A DNA stretch of 64,000 bases from Cinclus cinclus (Eukaryota; Chordata; Aves; Passeriformes; Cinclidae): positions 141,871,762-141,935,761 of the forward strand of contig NC_085046.1 of assembly GCF_963662255.1 (NCBI RefSeq), given 5' to 3'. The position numbers and the translations under genes are program-made. Of the stretch, positions 21,029 to 34,200 are shown piece after piece. Below the pieces are notes generated by a model that made no database searches, was not told the origin of the DNA, and saw only the letters and a program-made list of their open reading frames with translations. The number at the start of each line of letters is the position of its first letter. The stretch's first letter is position 1.

Positions 21029-23244
21029 TCCATTACTTTATTATCCTGCCCCCATGTTCTGGGGGTGTCTGTCACAGGAGAGGTACACAGAGCCATGGGC
21101 CCCCACAGAGCCCACCCCCCCACAGCAGCCAGAGGGTGAGGGGAGGCCAGAGCAGCTGGGAGAAGGGTGTCAGGACCTATGGAAGGAATGTGGTTCATCA
21201 GCTTTCTTTAAGGAAGAGAAAAGCTGTAAAACTGAAGAAATAGAAAATCTTGGATGGGGACTGCAGTGCTGCCCTCCTTTCCCCAAAGAGCATGGTGGAC
21301 ACAGAAGTGAGCCATGAGTTCAAGCCACATCCCACTTTGGACTGATGGGTTTGAGGTTACAGCTGCACCAGCAGTTTGTCCTGCACTGGGGCTGGAAGGG
21401 CCAGGCGTGTTCCCCACTGGGCTGGCTCATGGGCAGTGATCTCGGGCAGGGATCAGTGAAACTCTCTGCTGAAGGAATCTCACGGCTCCACACCAGCTGG
21501 GACTGCCTTATCACCACCTCCCTCTGCGGAAATCCTCCAGGCTCGCACACACCCTGGCTGTGTGGGAGATGGGGTGTTTGGGATGTCAAGTTTCTCAGGC
21601 TTCTCACTCTTCCAGTCCAGGTCTTTCTACCAGAAAGTCCTCATTATTTGGGGAAGTTGCAAATCCATGGTGTAACCTCTTCAATGACAACACAGGGGGA
21701 GGGAACAGCCTCTAATAAAACAGGAAGCTCCAACATATAATCTGAGGTGTTCATTTCAATTAGGGATGAGCTTCATTACTCCTCAAGTTTTATAGCTACT
21801 GTAGTTCTAAGCTCCTATGAAGGGTGAGACTACACAGGAGATGTCTGAAAAGTCTGACAGAAAGAGTAGGTGCAATTGCACAATACTTTCACCAATGAAG
21901 TGCCTAGGGTCAGGGTTTATTTGAACAGGTTTCTGGCTACATCCAAGACATTTATGGATCTTGCCCTGAGGAACAGAGTGGTGTTAAAACGTCACTGAAC
22001 ACATCTTTCCCACAGCATTTAATTCATTCTTAGTCTTGTTTGGAGTTGGTGAGTTAATGGCCTAATCACTGGTAACAAAATGTCCCAGTTTAAGCACCAA
22101 GGAGAGTGGGAAATCATGCTGCTCATCACTGCTGAGCTGGCATTTCTGTGTATAAATGGGATCATGTCAGGTTACAAAGACATGCCTGAGTTGAAAATAG
22201 AGGAAAAATCAGAGCTTAGTCCTCTCATTTACCTGCGCTTGAGCTAGAAGAGCAAAGATGTTTATCTGCCACTCAGTGGCACACAGATAGACACCTGCCC
22301 TGCCAAGTGTGCTGCACGGATCATGGATAACTCCCCATTCCTCTCTAGGAGAGTGGGGAGTCTGACAATGAAAGGCACAGGTAAGCAAACAATTCAAATA
22401 TTGTAATTAAATCCCATGTTTACCATTCCTCCCTTTCAGGCTCATCATAACTTGCAGGACAGTTCGTATTTGCAATTCACTGGGCCAGCTGTCTGCCAAG
22501 CCACTCTCACCTGGCATGGGGAGAGGACCCAGGCCAGACCCAGCAATAGATGCATGTCCTCATCCCACCAGAATCCCATCAGACCTCAAAGAAGCAGGCA
22601 CTGTTGAGGCACTCCTCCAATGAAGCATGCTCAAGAGCTTTAACCAAACAACTTCATGTGGTTCCAAATGCAGATTGTATTTCCAGCTGTGGCTGGAGAA
22701 GCTACAAACTCCCGGCTAGTTTCTCAAAGGGCTGCATTTAGTGATCTCTACCTCACTGAACACCTTAATAAGTTGCTGGGCAACCAGAACCCCTAGTAGG
22801 GGGTCATCAGCCCATCATCAGTCTATTCCCATATCCTGAAGTTGTCACCCCTTCAGATCTAGCAGTGGAACTGTACAAGAATTGCTCCCTACAGCTCCCA
22901 GGGTTGCTTCATTTGCTCACATCTGTAGACATGTGCTGTCTTTTATCTCTGCCCCAACTGCACAGTCCAGTCCTTTCCTTCACCAGTTCTAGCTCACCTT
23001 ATCCTTCTGGAGAGCTGAGTCAGCTCATTCAGTTAGCAAAAGGTTCATGTATGTATATGATCAGCACCTGAGTCTAGCACAAGAGGAGCAGCAGGAGTGT
23101 CTGGCCACGTTAGTGGTGAAAGTGGGTCTGTCTTCACTTGGGGAGTGTAATTTGGTGTTATCACTCTCAACAACCCACTGGTATAGACCAACCTTAAACC
23201 ACACCTTCCAAAAACACACCATTCAGAAAAACAGTTAATCAATG
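21029..23244. other. Unannotated DNA; GC-richer patch at 21040-21640
   Basis: The first ~600 bp are visibly GC-richer and carry overlapping open frames of 70-131 codons on both strands. CpG remains sparse and I recognise no domain, promoter or exon structure. The rest is ordinary AT-leaning sequence. Confidence 0.4.
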
Positions 23245-23271
23245 AATAAATAAATAAATAAATAAATAAAT
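23245..23271. repeat. (AATA)n microsatellite
   Basis: About seven AATA units after AATCAATG. Confidence 0.95.
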
Positions 23272-24962
23272 GTAGCTTACATTATTAAGTTCAAACATCC
23301 TTCCCATTTGGAAATGAGGGAAGCTTAGGGTAGGAAGGGACCACATAAGCAGTTATTTCAGGAGGTATAGGGATAAGAGTACCCAGAGTAGTAAGGAGAA
23401 TCAGGTCAAGCAGGCAGGGAGGATAACTTCTTACTCTGGCTCAATTCTATCTGGTATAACATGTCTGATCACAGCTTGAGACCACAAATGAAGAGCTAGA
23501 GGTATGACATTACCTACTCCACACATCAGTCATCACTCTGCTGCAAGAACACCTCTGAGAAGCCATTATAACCATGCTGCAGCTGTGGTTTTGTAGGTTT
23601 GAATTTGTGATTGCAGGCTTAGCATTCACTCTGAAAGTGGCCTCTTGTATCTAATTTCAAACAGTGCCCTGCCTAACAGTCACAAGCGAGGTGCCAGCCA
23701 AAGGTACGCAGTGAGGCTATTGTTAGAGGGGAGAACAAGGGGTGCTGCAAAGAAAAGACCTTGGCAGCCCCAGTGGAGGGCTACAGAGGCACACAAGGGC
23801 ATACACAGGCTGCAAATAATCACACTTACTACAGCAGCCCAGTTTCACTGAGCTGCCACTGTGCTGGCAGAGGCTTTACAAACAAGTCAGATCTTTGCCA
23901 CGCTTGCAAGTCAGCACAGAAAGTATGCTCCTCTTTCTACTATATTTTTCCACTTGTTGCCATGATGCGTAAGAATCTCAGATTTGCACCACCAACAGAC
24001 TAAAGGATGGTACAAGGACAGTTTCTACCTCCTCTGCCTATCAGTTAATTAGCACACAGGAATGTGCTGTCAATAAAGGGGTTTCTTCCTTTTGACTGGG
24101 CTGTCAAAAGGAGGTTCTGAGCATAGGTTTCTTATCTGAAATAAACTAGAAAGTAGAGCCACAGGTGCCCTATGTTACAGCGTACCTGTTTGTGATGGAG
24201 GAATAGAGGACTATCTCTGCTTCCCTTGAATTTCCAGACACATGACTGATAAAGAAGGCCACAACAAAGAAGATTTCCACCTATTTCATAGCTGGCTGTG
24301 AAAAGTGAGCACCATGCTAATGGCCAGTATAGCTTTAATGGAACAAGGTTCCAAAGATCCCAACTGCTTTTAGAAGGAACCAAGCATGTGATTCAATAGC
24401 TCTGGCAAAACTCCAGGCACATAATTTCCATCTGACCCTCGACTATCTTAGTGTCATCAGTTTGATAAGAGCTGTCTTGAAATGCCACAGAAGAATGTGT
24501 GAAAGCTGCTTTCTTTCAACCGGGAAATAAAACATTTTTGTGACTAATGATGGCATTTTGCAAATAAATAAATAAATGTACCACCACCCTTTATCGAGAC
24601 ACATGTGTGTCCTGCTTGCTGTCATTAATAGAATTCTGTGCACCCATGAAAGACTTCCCGCACAGATTTGATTCCTTGACAAGAGCCTAAATGTAACATA
24701 AACTCTGTGCAGATATAGGGCTCACCATTTGTAAAGCTGCCTGAAAGGGCAGTGCATCATACTACATAGTCTAATTCTGGTTGTTCTTTCCATCAGTGCA
24801 CTCATGTTAATGCTACTGGAGTTAAATCACTGTGAATATGTTCAACTTTTTTTTTACCTAGTTGAACCTGATCAACAGACTTGAGTGTCCACCACTGAAC
24901 TTAATGGACATTTTTATTCTTCCAAAATATGCAAGATGTACCCAGTTATAGATGTGTATACA
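23272..24962. other. Unannotated non-coding DNA
   Basis: No recognised gene or interspersed repeat. A short (AAAT)4 tract lies at 24562-24577. Confidence 0.5.
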
Positions 24963-25594
24963 TGTTGTTGAGCTCTAACCCCAGCCAGCAACTAAGTACT
25001 GCATAGCCACACACTATTTCCTACCCCTTCCTCCCACCCCCAGTGAGACAGGGAGGAGAATCTGAAAAGTAAAATCCATGTGTTGAGATGAGAACAGTTT
25101 AATAAATGAAATAAAGTTGTCTATAAAAATAATAATGAAAATCATGATGATAATAATAATAATAATAATAATAATAATAGTAATTGTAAATAAAAGCACA
25201 AAGAGAGAGGAATAAAATCCAAGAAAGGCAAGTGATGTAGGGTAAAATTGCTCTTTACCCACTGACTGATGTTCAGCCCTATCCCAAGCAGTGATCAGCC
25301 CCTCCTGACCACTTCCCCCATTTTATACATGGAGCATGACATTCTAGTGTGTGGAATATCCCTCTGGCCCGTTCAGGTCATTTGTCCTGGCCATACTCCC
25401 TCCTGGTTTCAGGTGCACCTCCTTCACTGGCAGAGCCCAGTACACTGAGCTCAGGGTCAGTCCTTGGCTCAGGGTATGCACTGCTTAGCAGCAACTGAAA
25501 CATCAGCATATTATCAGCTTTATTCTTATACAAGACCCAAAACACAGCAGCTACTAAGAATAAAATCATCTCTATCCCAGCTGAAACCAGGACA
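24963..25594 (-). mobile_element. Solo ERVL-type LTR, minus strand, 632 bp
   Basis: Both ends fit an avian ERVL LTR: TGTTGTTGAGC at the low end and CTGAAACCAGGACA at the high end, so the minus strand runs TGTCCTGGTTTCAGC ... ACAACA. The minus strand shows a TATA box ATGTATAAAA (25321-25330) preceded by GATATTCCACA and ATGTCATGCTC. After it comes a T-rich region with ATT repeats, TTTATTAAACTGTTCTCATC, then CACTGGGGGTGGG and TTGCTGGCTGGGGTTAGAG. The whole order matches the LTR family I know from birds. The (TAA)n tract inside it belongs to the LTR and is not a separate repeat. No gag-pol sequence borders it, so it is a solo LTR left by recombination. A matching target-site duplication is not visible. 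A 74-codon minus-strand frame at the 5' end is incidental. Confidence 0.9.
25148..25179. repeat. (TAA)n tract inside the ERVL LTR
   Basis: About ten TAA units. The family carries an ATT-rich segment at this position, so the expansion is seeded from the LTR. Confidence 0.95.
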
Positions 25595-26559
25595 CGTGCC
25601 ATGAAATGTAAGGCTGGTTATTATCAAGGTAACATCTACAGGTTTTGTGCCCCAAAGTCCTCTTAAGCTGTGTAAGGCACAACCAAGACCCAGTTCCTAC
25701 ACTGAACAGCTAATGTAATATTAATTTTAAATGGACAGAGGACAGTTTCATCATATATAGAAAATACCAAGAGACAATTAAACAAATAGTGGTCTGAGGG
25801 ATAGGAGACCTAGCTCATCAGCTGTTTAACGCTCCCATGATGAACAAACCCAAAGAAATTAATGTTTTCAGAGGGCTAATTGTCCCACCCTACGCATGGT
25901 GAGTACATCCTCAAGTAAGTAAAGTCATTCATAAGTCAGTCAAACATAGGAGCTATGGTGCTTAGTGGCAAGTGTCACCTGCTAAGTCAGAGAAAATCCA
26001 GGTGAGCATGGCCAGACCTCCAAGAAGAGCTACAGCTGCACAAACAGTTGACCAGGTGGAGCCTGCAGATCTCTGCAGAAGGATTATGCAATCTTGCTGC
26101 AAATGTTTTGGAAACACTGTTCATTCTTTTTTTCTGTTCACTCAGCAGGGATTACAGGCATAGTAACTTCATCTATCATTTGCACAAGGAGATAAGAGCA
26201 AGGAAGGTGTAGGGCAGATCAAGCATCTCTCCTTTCCCTGTTCTCACACTTCCTCCACTGCAAATTTAAAAGGTGTACAGTACAGCTAATGTGAGCACCT
26301 CTTATCTAGTTAATATGAGCTAGGAGAATGTTGAACTAGTTTATTGCTTCCTGCAGCTGTACCACCTGAAGCTCTGATCTATCTCATCAAATATCATAAA
26401 TGGCTGTAACAATGGACAGACATGGTCCTGCCTTGCATAAAGGCACCTCTAGAGTACATAAAACAAGCATGGGGATCTCTGTAGTTGGGGGCCACCATAG
26501 ATGGAGGCATTTTACCTCTGCCTTTCACAAGTCACAAGATCAAACATCCAACAAGGACA
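25595..26559. other. Unannotated non-coding DNA
   Basis: No recognised gene. The CR1 that follows may begin somewhat before 26560, since its 5' truncation point is hard to place by eye. Confidence 0.45.
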
Positions 26560-27152
26560 TTGGGCTCAGATGCTGGGTTTCATTAAAAGAAGCATGCTCA
26601 GCAGCTTGAGGGATGTGTTTCTCCCTCCCACTTTGCACTTGTGAGACCCCATCTGGACTACTGTGGCCACCTCTGGGGTCTCCAGCATAAGAAGAACTTG
26701 AAGCAGTTGAAATGAACCCACAGGAGTCCACACAGGTGATCAGAGCCCTGGAACACCTCTCCTAAAGAGTCTGGGAGAGCTGGGGCTGTTCAGCCTGGAG
26801 GAGAGAAGGTTACAGGGAATACCCATTGCAGACTTCCTAAAGGAGGCTACAAGAGAACTGGAGACAATGTGTAATGATAAGACAAGGGGGAAAGGCTTCA
26901 CACTGAAAGAGGGAAGATTTAGATTAGGTATAAGAAAGAAATTCCTTCCTTGGAATGAGAGTGGTGATGTATTGGAACAGGCTGACCAGAGAAGCTGGGG
27001 ATGCTTCATCCCTGGAAATGTTCAAGGCCAGGGTGAATGAGGCTTGGAGCAACCTGTTCTACTGGAAGGTGCCCCTGCCCATGGCAGGGGAGCTGGAAAT
27101 GAGATTATTTTTAAGATTCCTTCCAAGCCAAACCGTTCTATGATTCTATGAT
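26560..27152 (+). mobile_element. CR1 LINE 3' portion, plus strand, ~590 bp
   Basis: Runs from the end of ORF2 to an intact terminus. TGAGACCCCATCTGGACTAC, CTCTGGGGTCTCCAGCATAA and AGAGCTGGGGCTGTTCAGCC belong to the last part of ORF2 and its end. Then AAATTCCTTCCTTGG, GGAACAGGCTGACCAGAGAA and CCTGGAAATGTTCAAGGCC lead to the tail TTCTATGATTCTATGAT at 27136-27152. Compared with the related copy at 47664-47940, a short stretch around AACTTTTTAGCATGACC is missing near 26870. Stops and frameshifts break the coding part, and the element is 5'-truncated, as is typical of CR1. It looks like the same or a closely related subfamily as that copy. Confidence 0.92.
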
Positions 27153-29256
27153 ATAGGCAGACTGATCATTACAAAAATGTTTTAGTCAGTTTGGCCCATA
27201 TATCACTGACCAAGGTAGGGAAGATTTTCACATTTATTAAAGGAAATTTTTGTAGAAACACATAACAGGCCTTTGAGTGTCTTCACCTGTCCTGAAAAAT
27301 ATTCAATTCTTCCTAGTTGGATAAAGAGGAGACCTGCAATGTACATTAGGACCCTAACTTTATCTAACTTTCAGTTATCTAATTAAGCAATTCCTAAATT
27401 CACTATATAGTGAAGGAAGAGAAGGGTTCTAGAGGGAGATGCTGCTAACCAAACTTTTCCACTTGGTTTTGTCTCCTGATGTAATTTGATTAAACTAACA
27501 TCTTCCCCAGTCTCTGAGATATGAGGGAACTTTGCCTTGGAGAAGGTGACTCTGTTCATCTTGAATTTCCAATTTGTGAGAGTGTGAATTCTAGTAAAAG
27601 ACACTGCAATCCATAATGTTATATGCAACACAAGTGTAAATTATTAGAAATGCAAAATGTGCTTAGTTGTCTTATTGCGTATTGGAAAAATTCTAAACCT
27701 TCCATAGTGATGATAAAAAAAGCACACAGTGAACAGCATTTTCAAAAAACCCAGCTGTATTTTCTTGAACAGCACATTGTTTACACATTATTTGGTTGAT
27801 TCCCTCCCCCATACCCAGAGGCTCTTCTTTGAGGGTGCTGAGGAACCCATAGTGTATGAACCACTAACAATATTTCCTGAGAGTCTGGTAGCAAATCAAG
27901 CAACCTATATGTCTTATTCTTGTTATTAAATATTTCAAACTTTTATTGATATTATTACAACCTATTTAATGGATCACTGAATTTAAAAAACATACAATTT
28001 TCCTATTAGCCATTTCCATCTAAATATTTATGATACTAGCTCATATGAGAAATAACAAAAGACACAAAAAATGAGGAAGAGGGTGGGATTTCCTGAGATG
28101 CCTGGAAGCAAGATCTCTCTGTAACTCTAGCATAAACCAGTCATGCAACTTAAAAGAAGCTAACTGAGACACACAAAGCAAATCTGATGATGATGAAAGG
28201 AAAACCTGGTCATGTCTTTAAGGGAGTCTGCATAAATTTGGATATAAGGCTCTTTTCCATGATTAAAGAGAATATTTGTAATTACTCATTTCATTTATTT
28301 TTGGGTGTGGTAAGGAGTTTTCCAGTCGAATCACTGCCTTGTATAAACTGATGTATCTATTTCAAACTAGAATATAAGTCAAAATTCCAACACATCTTCC
28401 ATCAGCATACTAAAAGCACAGCTGTGGCAGAGGAAAATATAATTATGATTTCCTCTTTGAATGGAGTGTTTATGGAATTTTGAGAAGGACATAAGTTGTG
28501 ATCACTTGGGATCAAATCAATGCAATCTGTATCTTCGGATCCTCTAAACCTCTCACATTTTTACCCATTCTGGGGTCTGAGTTATCAACAGAGAATAAAC
28601 AAAGAAGACAGGACTGCTCTTTTTATCTAATTATCAGAACAGACAATCCTACTGCCAGAATTCTTCAATCCAGGATGTTTGAATGGAATTCTGTACCAGT
28701 CAGAAAGCGCAAGCAAAGTCAGTTCAGGGCAGAACCCTCAGAAGAAAGTGAAGAAGATGCAGGAGGTTGGGGCAGACACCACCATCTTACTTCTGCTCTG
28801 TGCAGGTTCCCTGAAAACAGACATGTTTAAGTCCAGTTGCAACAACGTGGCATTGAGCCTGACTTTGACGTCTTGTCACTAGTGAGGAATTTTTGGCCCA
28901 GCCTAATACTACGATGTGCAGCTTCTAGACAGGATCTGGCTTGCGGTACTGGGAAAAAGGACATGAAAACTTTCTGACCCATCCACAAAGAAGCACTGAT
29001 GTTCAAGGGCATAATCTTCAAAATTGCTGCCTCATTGTACAAACACCTCTAGTTTTCAGCTTAAGGTTGTGTAGGCTTCTAATGTTCTGCTTGAGGGCTC
29101 TGTAGGAGTGTTGCATAATACTAAGAAGAGCGAAACTTGGCACCTATCTGACTCCTAAACCTGATCAGAAATGTCAAAAGCCAGCTGATTTTCATTTTGG
29201 AATAGAGAGAAGGTGATAGTGTGCACAACCTACCACTATCAGAAAGGTGAATCAAC
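27153..29256. other. Unannotated AT-rich non-coding DNA
   Basis: No recognised gene or repeat. The longest frame (110 codons, 28498-28830) has no known domain. Confidence 0.5.
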
Positions 29257-29299
29257 AAAAAAAAAAAAAAAAAAAAAAAAGAAAAAGAAAAAAACAAAA
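29257..29299. repeat. A-rich tract with a 24-base A run
   Basis: Twenty-four consecutive A followed by GAAAAAGAAAAAAACAAAA. The DNA upstream shows no coding relic or LINE end, so this is better read as low-complexity sequence than as the tail of a retrocopy. Confidence 0.9.
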
Positions 29300-31087
29300 T
29301 GTGAGTTTCAGTGTTCCCTTGTCTTTTTTTTTTTCTTTCAAGGATAAAAGGCTTGAGCAGAATAGAGAGCAATTCCACCCAGACTGCTGTGAAAGCTGAT
29401 GTGGGACTGGTTTTGTGCAATATACATAAGTATTACTGGGAATCTAAATATAGGAGTGACAAATCTCTAGGCCTGGGAATTCTCCACTGACGTAGCCATT
29501 GTGATGCTAAAGAAGAGCATGGCTCCAGCTAAATTAGGTCATGAGATATTAGCACCTTTCTCGTTATGTTCCTTTTTCATAAGGAAATAAAATAACACAG
29601 GACCTGCAGATAATAAGATTATAAAGCCAGTAATTCAAAAGACAAATAATGGAAGAACCAAAGTCACGTAAGTGCCTCCTCATACCATCCACACGCATAT
29701 ATTAAGGGACACTCCTTTTCCAGGAAGTTTAATCCCCAAAATTATTTCTGTGGAATCCTGCCATGGCAATGCAAGATATAAAAAATATCCAACTGTCTTC
29801 TCCTCCCTTCTGATGGAATTTGCTGCTCCCAGAGTGAAACCATGGGAAAATGCACCTGTTTACATGTAATGCATAGCAGCCTTGGTGGGAGGTGTTTTAA
29901 GCCAAAATGCCAAGTCTGGCAGAAAAATGGCAGGATGTGAGCACTCATTAACTGCTGCTAATTCTCACTAAGCTGGGGAGGTGTAGAGGTGTCAGTGGCA
30001 GGGTCTGAAACTCCAGGGTACACAGTGATGAATGAGTACTTGTCTGAGTGAGGTTCTGGGTATGAGGAAACCTGATCTTTTCAGAGAGAAGCCTCAGGCA
30101 AGGGAAGGTGGACTAAGGTACAGTGTGTTCCCTGACCTACACTATGCATTATTATTGCCAGCTAAAGAACATCAGCAATTAGCTGCCTAAAAGCTTCAAA
30201 ATTAATTGCTGCATGCATGCAGCACTGGAAGAAAGAAGGCCATCCCACTTTCCTGCTTGACATCAGCTCTCTTGATATCACAGGATGGCAAGGATGGCAC
30301 TCTGGTAGCTCAGCTGAGCCAGCACCACCTTATTTATTCCCCCTAGTTCTAATAACCTGAGTTATTCCCCCTGTGGGCAAGTGTCCCAGAGTCTAGACTG
30401 TGGGAGGGTAGGGGTTTCAAGCTTGAGTGTGGAACTTGGTGTGCGCTCAAGAGGAGGCATATAGATCCTGCACTGATGTCCGAAGAAAGACTGTGATGTC
30501 AGAAAGCAAAGTGTGTCTCTGTGGAACAAGTTATTCTCTTTTATACACAAAATTTGCAATTTCATAATCAGCATGACATCATATTAACTCAGGATAGGGC
30601 CTGTTTCTGTAAGGCTTTCCTCTGTCCACCATGTGATTCCTAACTGCCCTTTTTCTCATCCAAGTCAGTAATGAAGAATTTCCCATCATCTTCTCTTTAA
30701 AATACAGCAAAGTTGAAGCAAGAACTTTATCTTTCCTCTTTTGTCTATGACAAATGAAAAACTCAAGTGATAAGCTATAGTATAACTAAAAGCAGGGTAT
30801 CATAAGCAGCATACTGAGTAACTACTGGTTTTCAGGCTATCCCTTTATCAGATAGTAAATTAGATATAAAGCCATCTAGTTGAAAGATAATAAGGTTTAT
30901 GCAACTAATAAGTAAGTCTTGTAAGGAATATTGCTGACTTCATTGTCTGTGTTAAGTCAATATCTACTTGTTAAACCCCTGACCTCCCCTGGGTCTCCTT
31001 CTGTAACCTAGGAAGAATGAATGGACTTTAAAGTACCTCTTCCCCCCTCTCCAGTACATTTTGAAAATAGAGAGAGTTAACATAACA
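29300..31087. other. Unannotated non-coding DNA
   Basis: No recognised gene or repeat. A 16-bp perfect palindrome GCTGCATGCATGCAGC sits at 30208-30223. Confidence 0.5.
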
Positions 31088-31280
31088 AAACACAAGAACA
31101 TAAGAACAGCTACACTAGGTCAGATCAGAAGTCTGTGGAGTCCTAGATCCTGTTCCTGGCAGGGGCAAAGAACAGGTAAAAGAAAAAACAGAGGAAACGT
31201 AGGGTACATGGGAATGTCTTCCCAGAGCAGCCCTGTAGTCTTGAGATTTTTACCTCAGGAATTTCCAGACTGAAAATAAT
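31088..31280 (-). mobile_element. Ancient CR1 3' end, minus strand
   Basis: On the plus strand, AGAACATAAGAACAGCTACA, TAGGTCAGATCAGAAGTC and CCTGTTCCTGGCAGGGGC reproduce, with mutations, the reverse complement of a widespread reptile-type CR1 terminus ('AACATAAGAAxxGCCATACTGGGTC...'). The region after about 31180 aligns only loosely. Insertion predates modern birds if the assignment is right. Confidence 0.7.
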
Positions 31281-34200
31281 GACATATTGTTCAGAACTGG
31301 CCTGCTCCAGCACTTCTCGTCCTCATATCTGTTAAGGTGGCACTGCCTTGCCATGTTCCAGACCTCCTCTGCTCAGTCTTGGACATACATATGACAAGAC
31401 TACAGGAAACTGAGCACCTAGCCAGCTGAGAGATTAGAGATGAGAAGGTAACCAGGATCACCTGGAGACCTGAAAGCAGAACATCTCCTGACTCCCAGTT
31501 CCATGGCAGTATAGTCCTTCCCAGCACCCTCACCCTCTCCATGCTTTTTCAGGAGCTGCTCAACAACCACACATGCTCGTTTTCTCTTCTAAAGCCTCTC
31601 TGCTGCTTGACAACTTCAAGACAAATACAGTAAATCTCTACTGACAGATATAGTGAACAATGCTTATTCCTTGTACAGTTCCACTGAAATCTAGGCAAAG
31701 CATTATCGACATTGATGGAATTTCCCCTTCTGCTTGCTGAGTACAGGAACAGACAGAGCCCAGCTTTGCTACAAGAGGTTGATTTCTTGACACCTAACCT
31801 CTGCTGCTTTCTGAGGATAGAAAGAGAAGAGGAAAACACATCTGTCACAAGAAAGGAAAGAAACAATTTGCAGCACTCTTGTATGAACACCAGGGCTGTA
31901 GCAGAAAAGGAAGGGACAGCAGGAGATACAAGTGCCTAAAACCCTCCAAATACCACATTCCATGACATACACCTGCACAGGGTCGTATATGTTTGTGTCA
32001 AAATCCAAACAGTGACCACAATTTAAACTATTGCATTTTTTCCCCTGTCACAGATTGATATTCAAGTCATAGTTGTTCCAGCCCTTTTCCTTCTCTGATA
32101 GCTTTAGAAACTGCCAGAGTTTGTGTTGTGCCACAGTAGTGTTCCTTAACAGGTCAGAGTAAACAGCACTCTGATTTCAAATGTGATTAAGCATTCAAAT
32201 GACATATAGATATTTGAGAGTTTGGGGGCTATACATTACAATTGGAAACCAGAACATACCTTCTCTACCTCTTTTCCAGTTCTTCCTCCTGATGTAAGGT
32301 TTTTCCAGGCATTTTAGGATCACAGAGATTGGAAGTAAAATGGTCAGCGCAATTTCTGCTATTTTAATATTTCATTTTTCTTTCTTTTCTAAGAAAAGTT
32401 ATATAGACTACTAATAATAATAATAATAATAATATTATTTTATAGCATAACACAGCATCATATGAGACAAAACTCTGAAAATCACAGGAAGTGTAAACAC
32501 ACAGCAGTGATAGTCATTGCATGATGTTTCAGTGCACAGCAGAGAGCACTCGTATCTCTGTTAGATTCAGTTTCCTTGCTGCCATTGAGAAGTTTGCTTA
32601 AGAGTATCAGTTAAGACCCCAGTCTTCAAAATCACTGTTTTCATTTGCAGAAGGAGAATGGGAGGAAGATCAGCATGGAGCTTAAGTGAGAGGCACGCAT
32701 ATAAGTTCTCCAGGATGTAATTTTTACTGGTGTCAAAACTGCTGGAAAGATAAAGGAACTTAAAGGGAAAAGATATATATCTGCAAATGAGTTCCATCTT
32801 TTCAGTTGACAAGCATCAGAATTAAGAAGGAATATGGGAAAACAAAATAGAAGAGGACTTTCGCCCATGTTTCCCTACCTTTTCAGAAAACAGATCAAGT
32901 AAGAAAAAATTGTCACGCACAGGAGACAGCTTTTCTCTCTGAGCAGGCTGGCTGTGATGAGACAAACCATGGTGCCACTCGCCTGAGTGCACAAGTCTGC
33001 CCAGAGCCCTCTCACAGGGGTCCCTGTTTGGTAAATCAGGACTTCACCGCACATTCTGCACCATGGGATGCCATTATGTTACTATTATCACTTTTTTGTA
33101 TTGGGCTGGGTTCTCAAAGGTCTGCCTTTCCAGGTCAAGGACCTCATTGTGTTTGGCGTAGTAGAGAGAGAAAATCTGTTCCTGAAGAGCTGACACTTTA
33201 AACAAAATGTACAAGCAGCAGTGAGAACCTAAACTGAAGTTCAGGAGATATTTAATTTCTTTATCAAATCGTTTGACTGTGAGAATAAACAGAACTGAAA
33301 AAAAAATATGCTCAGAGATGCACTATAAATAATTTAATTCAAAATTAAATTCAGCTATCCTTAGATGTGGGTCTTTCAGCAACCGCTGAAAACAGCCTAC
33401 TTTAATGGAGTTTACTTTAAAAACAAATCTGTTAGCACCTGAAGGCTATAATCTGCCCTAATGCAATCACTTAAATTAGCAACATTTTTTCATTTCATTG
33501 TGTTAGTTTATATTCATTTTTCTTGAGCTAAATTGGCCATAAATGATGAAGATACTTTAATTTGATTTCATACCAGAGGTAAGTGGGCCAACAAGGCATC
33601 TTTCTGTTTATCACTGTACACAGCACTGCAGAAACAAAATAATAGGAGGGTACTGGATTTTTAAGCTTGAGAAAATGCTGGGCTGAGGAGTACATGTCTG
33701 TGTCAACCCTGGAGCTTAAGAGAGGCTTGGGTCTAGTGTGATATTTCATGTGTGTCACTAATACAGGCTCCTTACTACTCACTGGATAAAATTTATTCAA
33801 ATGCATCAACTTCACAAATGTTTTTATTAAAGCTCAGGCATGGATAAATTCAAAGGTTAACTCTGACCTCCAGGCACAGGGGGACAGGGAATAACATCAT
33901 CTAATCATGCTGCAATTCCTGGGGACCAGGGAGTTCAGCTGTTTCAGAAAATGTAGCATCTCTACTGAAAATTCAGAGGTGCTTAAAGAGGGACACTTAA
34001 AGGTGTGGAGTGCAGTATTTATTTTGAAATATTACTTTGTCCAGCTTGAATAAAGTTGCATTACTTACACTTCCCTATCTCTAAAATTTCCTCACCAGAG
34101 AGATCCCTAACTTGTATCCATGCCATGAAGAAAATCAGAGTGAACAAAAGTCAACCATGGTAATAAGAGACTCAGCTGGAATGTATCTAGCAGAACCAAA

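Noticed and set aside
25378..25602. 74-codon minus-strand ORF starting MARVLVSAGIEM
   Set aside because: It is translation of the ERVL LTR's 5' part, which is not coding.
29257..29299. Poly-A tail of a processed pseudogene
   Set aside because: No gene-like or 3'-UTR-like sequence, polyadenylation signal or flanking duplication precedes it.
32300..32345. Short CR1 end (TAGGATCACAGAGATTGGAA)
   Set aside because: Only a few words match and the order breaks down at once; too weak to call.
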